From: an uncultured Bacteroidota bacterium
GTDB lineage: Bacteria; Bacteroidota; Bacteroidia; B-17B0; Aurantibacillaceae
DNA length: 64,000 nucleotides
Direction: 5' to 3'
Assembly (NCBI GenBank): GCA_937873155.1
Contig: CALMVZ010000034.1
Span: 1 to 64,000, forward strand
Shown here: positions 61,396 through 64,000 of the stretch, in pieces
How the letters are laid out: every line of letters starts with the position of its first letter
How positions within the stretch are numbered: position 1 is the first letter of the stretch
Made by a program: the position numbers and the translations under genes
Notes under the pieces: model-generated
The model's database searches: none
Told to the model about the DNA's origin: nothing
Seen by the model: the letters and a program-made list of their open reading frames with translations, nothing else

Positions 61396-62046
61396 TTAAA
61401 TTTTTTCTGTTGCCTCTTCAAGTGTAACGGCTTTCCCTAAAGCACCGAATTCGTGTAAGTCACCAAATACTTCGATATTGATCGATTTATCAAGGCCACC
61501 TAAACGTACAGGTTCAAAACCGTTGTCTTTAATTAAAGATTCGATCTCTGTATTTATGCTTTTATCATCTGTTGCATAAAACTCTACCTTTCTTGGATCA
61601 GCAAATGCTTCTTTCTCTAAGCTGGCAGCGCCCAGTGTTCCTAAGGCTTTTGCTAATTTTGCGTTCTTTGGTAAAAGAGTTGATAGGATCTGTCCGGAAG
61701 ATTCATTCTGTCCGATGATCTTTTTGAATCCGCCTTTATCGTCTGGAGCGATTGGATTAGATGGATCAACAATGATCTTTCCTTGCAATTCAGTTGCATA
61801 CTGTGCGAATATTTCTTTGATAGTTGCAAAATACACCGCTAACACTACAATGTCTGCTGATTTAATTGCGTCTGCAATTTCAGCTGGTTTTGCAAGAGAA
61901 CCTAAATTATCAGCGAGTTCTTTTGCTTTGGCAAATGTTTTGTCTGCTAAAATTACTTCCCGGTTACCTTTTACAAGATTTGACGCTACTACTTTTCCGA
62001 TGTTTCCTAAACCGATTACGGCTACTTTTAAATTTGAATTTTTCAT
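61396..62046 (-). CDS. F420/NADP oxidoreductase-like protein
   Basis: This 216-residue protein has an N-terminal Rossmann motif (VAVIGLGNIGKVVASNL), then LADNLGS, ADIVVLAVYF and IIVDPSNP, matching the NADP oxidoreductase coenzyme F420-dependent fold (PF03807). Bacteroidota do not generally make F420, so NADPH with another acceptor (ferric or quinone) is more likely. It begins 114 bp downstream of the Crp-type gene. Confidence 0.85.
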   Translation of the reverse strand: MKNSNLKVAVIGLGNIGKVVASNLVKGNREVILADKTFAKAKELADNLGSLAKPAEIADAIKSADIVVLAVYFATIKEIFAQYATELQGKIIVDPSNPIAPDDKGGFKKIIGQNESSGQILSTLLPKNAKLAKALGTLGAASLEKEAFADPRKVEFYATDDKSINTEIESLIKDNGFEPVRLGGLDKSINIEVFGDLHEFGALGKAVTLEEATEKI

Positions 62047-62160
62047 GATCTTTTGTTTTAGAGTTTATAAATTAATTTTCTAATACAAAGATCGGTAGAC
62101 TAAGCCGCGTGGGCTTATAAGGTAGTTTAGGAAATGCTCTTAATCTAGATTAAGGGTAGG

Positions 62161-62769
62161 CTATTTGGAGACCCGCTCATTGCGGATTTTACTAAGGAAT
62201 TCGGGGGTTATGCCGAGAAAAGAGGCTATGTGAGTGTTGGGGATTCTATTAGCCAAAGTGGGATATTGCTTTAAAAATTCTTCATATCTGATTCTTGCAT
62301 CTGAGCCCATATTCTGTAATAAGCGCTCCTGCATTTTTATAAGACTGTTTTCAACTAAGACCCTGAAGATCCTGTCAAATTTAGGAGCCTTAACGTACAG
62401 GTCTAGTAAATCATCGTGTTTTATCTGTAATACTGTTGTGTCTTCAACAGCCTCAATATTAAGTGCAGAGGGTTTTTGCGAATAGAAACTGCCCTTATCT
62501 GATATCCACCAATTTTCAATCGCAAACTGAATAATATGCGTTGTGCCGGATTCATCAATATTATACATCCGTAAACAACCACTTACAACGAAATTAAAAA
62601 CATTGCAAACATCACCTTCCTGTAGGATAAACTGACGTTTTCTGTAAAGTCTTGGTTGAAATTTGGATGCTACAAGTTCCTTTTCCTCATCGGTTAAGGG
62701 CATCATCTTAGAAAAATACTCTAAAAGTAAAGTTGTTGAAGTTTGGTCTATTTTAGGTTTTTTTTCCAT
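62161..62769 (-). CDS. Crp/Fnr-family regulator
   Basis: This 202-residue protein has a cyclic-nucleotide-binding beta barrel (FILQEGDVCNVFNFVVSGCLRMY region) and a C-terminal HTH (IPNTHIASFLGITPEFLSKIR). The phosphate-binding cassette RSA of true cAMP receptors is missing, as in most such regulators of the phylum. It lies just upstream of the redox cluster on the same strand and is its likely regulator. Confidence 0.87.
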   Translation of the reverse strand: MEKKPKIDQTSTTLLLEYFSKMMPLTDEEKELVASKFQPRLYRKRQFILQEGDVCNVFNFVVSGCLRMYNIDESGTTHIIQFAIENWWISDKGSFYSQKPSALNIEAVEDTTVLQIKHDDLLDLYVKAPKFDRIFRVLVENSLIKMQERLLQNMGSDARIRYEEFLKQYPTLANRIPNTHIASFLGITPEFLSKIRNERVSK

Positions 62770-62855
62770 TTAACAAGATAAAGGTACGAAATATGATCTG
62801 ATGATCTATACCTTGTGTCTTGAGTGTTTCGGAAATCTCTCAGAAGGTCGGAAAA

Positions 62856-63311
62856 TCAAATTATTTTTTGAGTGGCTTCAAAAGCAGCATAAGCGTTATT
62901 GTTGAATTCGATTTTACTGAAATCACCGCGGATTGCTTTAAGTGCATATTTTTCACGATCTATCTCCGGCCGCGTTCTTACTTTAAAATATCTGAAAACC
63001 GGAATTGGAGGACACCAACCTTGAATAGCATGTTGTACAAAAAAAAGTAAAACGGTTGACGGTAAGATGAGCCAATAAATATTTACAAACACCGCAAGTG
63101 AAATACCTATGATGCTTAAAGTTGACATGTTAATTTCCAGAACCCGCTCTATATCCCATTCTTTGTCTAATTGCTTTATGCGAGCAGCAATTAACTGCGG
63201 GGTTTTAGAATAGTTCTCAATATTGCGAATTATTTCGTTGTCAATTTTCGTGTTTTTTTCTTCGGCGGTGTTTTTTCTCACTCTTTCGCCATCCGGTTCT
63301 TTTGCAATCAT
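62856..63311 (-). CDS. DUF2892-type membrane protein
   Basis: The ATG at 63311 (MIAKEPDGERVRKN) gives 151 residues; a longer frame to 63383 is unlikely. After a charged helical part comes WDIERVLEINMSTLSIIGISL and a second hydrophobic segment ending CPPIPVFRY, which match the YgaP-like inner membrane transmembrane domain (DUF2892). The C-terminal tail (KYALKAIRGDF) is typical of the Bacteroidota version. Function is unknown. Confidence 0.78.
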   Translation of the reverse strand: MIAKEPDGERVRKNTAEEKNTKIDNEIIRNIENYSKTPQLIAARIKQLDKEWDIERVLEINMSTLSIIGISLAVFVNIYWLILPSTVLLFFVQHAIQGWCPPIPVFRYFKVRTRPEIDREKYALKAIRGDFSKIEFNNNAYAAFEATQKII

Positions 63312-63645
63312 GTTGTTATAATTTAGCTTGTTTAAGTGTTTTACATTTAACTTTTCTTTGTCAATTTTTGTTCCTGATAACAAATGTAAATACGACGTAA
63401 ATTGTTTTTAGTACTTTAGAGCGGATTCGCGTTTTGAATAGCCAACTGCCGACAAAAACTCGTTAAAATAAAATGGAATTATCCCTTTAGCTCACCAAGA
63501 TTTAACAAAGAAAGCAGATCTTCTTTGAAGATGGGATTGATAGAATGAATTCCCTGAAAACGCGAAACTCAAAAAAACAAAACCCCACAAACCTCGCGTT
63601 GTCATGCTGACCACCGAAGACGCTCATCAGCATCTCAAAAAACAA
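63312..63645. other. Gene-free stretch with a degenerate copy of the tRNA terminator
   Basis: I see no credible gene here. At 63568-63603 CTCAAAAAAACAAAACCCC followed by CCTCGCGTTG resembles the terminator of tRNA-Phe at 63646, as if that segment had been duplicated and decayed. Confidence 0.4.
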
Positions 63646-63673
63646 AACCCCGCAAGCGCGGGGTTGTTTTTTT
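63646..63673. terminator. Terminator of tRNA-Phe
   Basis: AACCCCGC-AAGC-GCGGGGTT is a perfect 8-bp stem with T runs on both strands; on the minus strand it follows the tRNA by a few bases. Confidence 0.82.
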
Positions 63674-63677
63674 GTAG

Positions 63678-63750
63678 TGGTACCTCCAGGAATCGAACCA
63701 GGGACACAAGGATTTTCAGTCCTTTGCTCTACCATCTGAGCTAAGGTACC
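63678..63750 (-). tRNA. tRNA-Phe (anticodon GAA)
   Basis: On the minus strand the acceptor stem GGTACCT pairs with AGGTACC, discriminator A. The D arm is TAGCTCAGATGGTAGAGCA. The anticodon arm is AAGGA-CTGAAAA-TCCTT with anticodon GAA. The T arm has GGTTCGATTCC. It is 73 nt with no encoded CCA (ACTAC follows). Confidence 0.95.
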
Positions 63751-63771
63751 AGCTCTTTTTTTTGGAGAAAA

Positions 63772-63816
63772 CTTCGCTCTGCCTCCCGATAGCTATCGGG
63801 ATGAGCTAAGGTACCT
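63772..63816 (-). pseudogene. tRNA-Phe 5'-half remnant interrupted by a palindromic repeat
   Basis: On the minus strand GGTACCTTAGCTCA is identical to the 5' end of the neighbouring tRNA-Phe. The 18-bp palindrome then stands where the D loop should be, and GGCAGAGCGAAG follows, similar to GGTAGAGCAAAG of the tRNA. The anticodon arm and everything after it are missing. Confidence 0.6.
63785..63802. repeat. Palindromic repeat, copy 3 (inside the tRNA remnant)
   Basis: A perfect copy of TCCCGATAGCTATCGGGA, located in the D-loop position of the truncated tRNA-like sequence. Confidence 0.85.
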
Positions 63817-63941
63817 CCGTGATGGTTTGACCCATCATTTTGAGGACGCAAAAATACGATTTTAATCTATTCCGCCAAAAAAAGGGAGTAAATGATTGAA
63901 GATTCTACAAGGATCGAACGCTTCCTCCTATGACCTCATCC

Positions 63942-63980
63942 GTCCGCCATTGGCAGACGCCTTCTCCTATAAGGAGAAGG
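63942..63980. repeat. REP-like double hairpin
   Basis: GTCCGCC-ATT-GGCAGAC (one mismatch) is followed by CCTTCTCC-TATAA-GGAGAAGG. This pairing of two small palindromes is a dispersed-repeat style I know from other Bacteroidota. The rest of 63817-64000 holds no gene that I can see. Confidence 0.5.
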
Positions 63981-64000
63981 GAAATTACGGTGTTTAATAC

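Noticed and set aside
63502-63735. Open frame of 77 codons on the minus strand beginning MVEQRTENPCVPGSIPGG
   Set aside because: This is the translation of the tRNA-Phe gene and its flank, a well-known false protein; the tRNA explains the sequence.

Overview
The window is AT-rich DNA from a member of the phylum Bacteroidota. The evidence is several secreted proteins with type IX secretion (T9SS) sorting domains (both the gliding-motility type B domain and the PNPTxG-type A domain), a PorT-like T9SS protein, a TonB-receptor/DUF4249 pair, promoters of the TAnnTTTG type, few Shine-Dalgarno sequences, and repetitive palindromes such as TCCCGATAGCTATCGGGA. I cannot place it below phylum level.

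Layout. 1-13.2 kb is mostly housekeeping: the 3' end of a large SprB-repeat adhesin, an FAD oxidoreductase, a cupin protein, porT, lepA, asnS, a kelch protein and uvrC. 13.2-24.4 kb holds small membrane and regulatory genes, an OmpR-type two-component system (15.5-18.2 kb) diverging from a secreted coiled-coil protein across an array of helically phased TTTAAC repeats, a SUI1-like factor, TPR proteins and an M61 peptidase. 24.4-29.4 kb is an arsenic-type operon (ArsR, methyltransferase, DUF6428, LMW-phosphatase-like arsenate reductase, DUF2490, aquaporin, SigZ) followed by three very cysteine-rich small genes, two of them below usual annotation size. 29.5-32.0 kb holds secreted and TPR proteins.

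32.2-48.6 kb is the most interesting part. A small AraC-type regulator with an N-terminal metal-binding-like (HMA-like, CxxC) domain is followed by six promoters that share one ungapped 36-bp box: two CATAAA half-sites exactly 21 bp apart, then exactly 20 bp, then a perfect TAnnTTTG -7 element, with no -33 element. The box precedes a periplasmic HMA protein, an HMA-MauE membrane protein with a His/Met-rich outer-membrane protein, an MFS pump, a 39-residue metallothionein-like peptide, a MarC-family membrane protein and a TonB receptor/DUF4249 pair. I read this as one metal- or thiol-stress regulon controlled by the AraC/HMA protein acting as a class II activator. I do not know of a prior description of this operator. 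A TetR-controlled subcluster with two matching operators lies within it.

48.7-56.5 kb holds a large FG-GAP T9SS substrate, hypothetical secreted proteins and a NarL-type two-component pair. 56.5-63.3 kb is a minus-strand redox/electrophile cluster (GNAT, pirin, SDR, esterase, LigB-type dioxygenase, SnoaL-like lipoprotein, DoxX, F420-type reductase, Crp). The window ends with tRNA-Phe, a tRNA remnant split by a palindromic repeat, and REP-like sequence. All calls come from reading the sequence; no database search or folding software was run.
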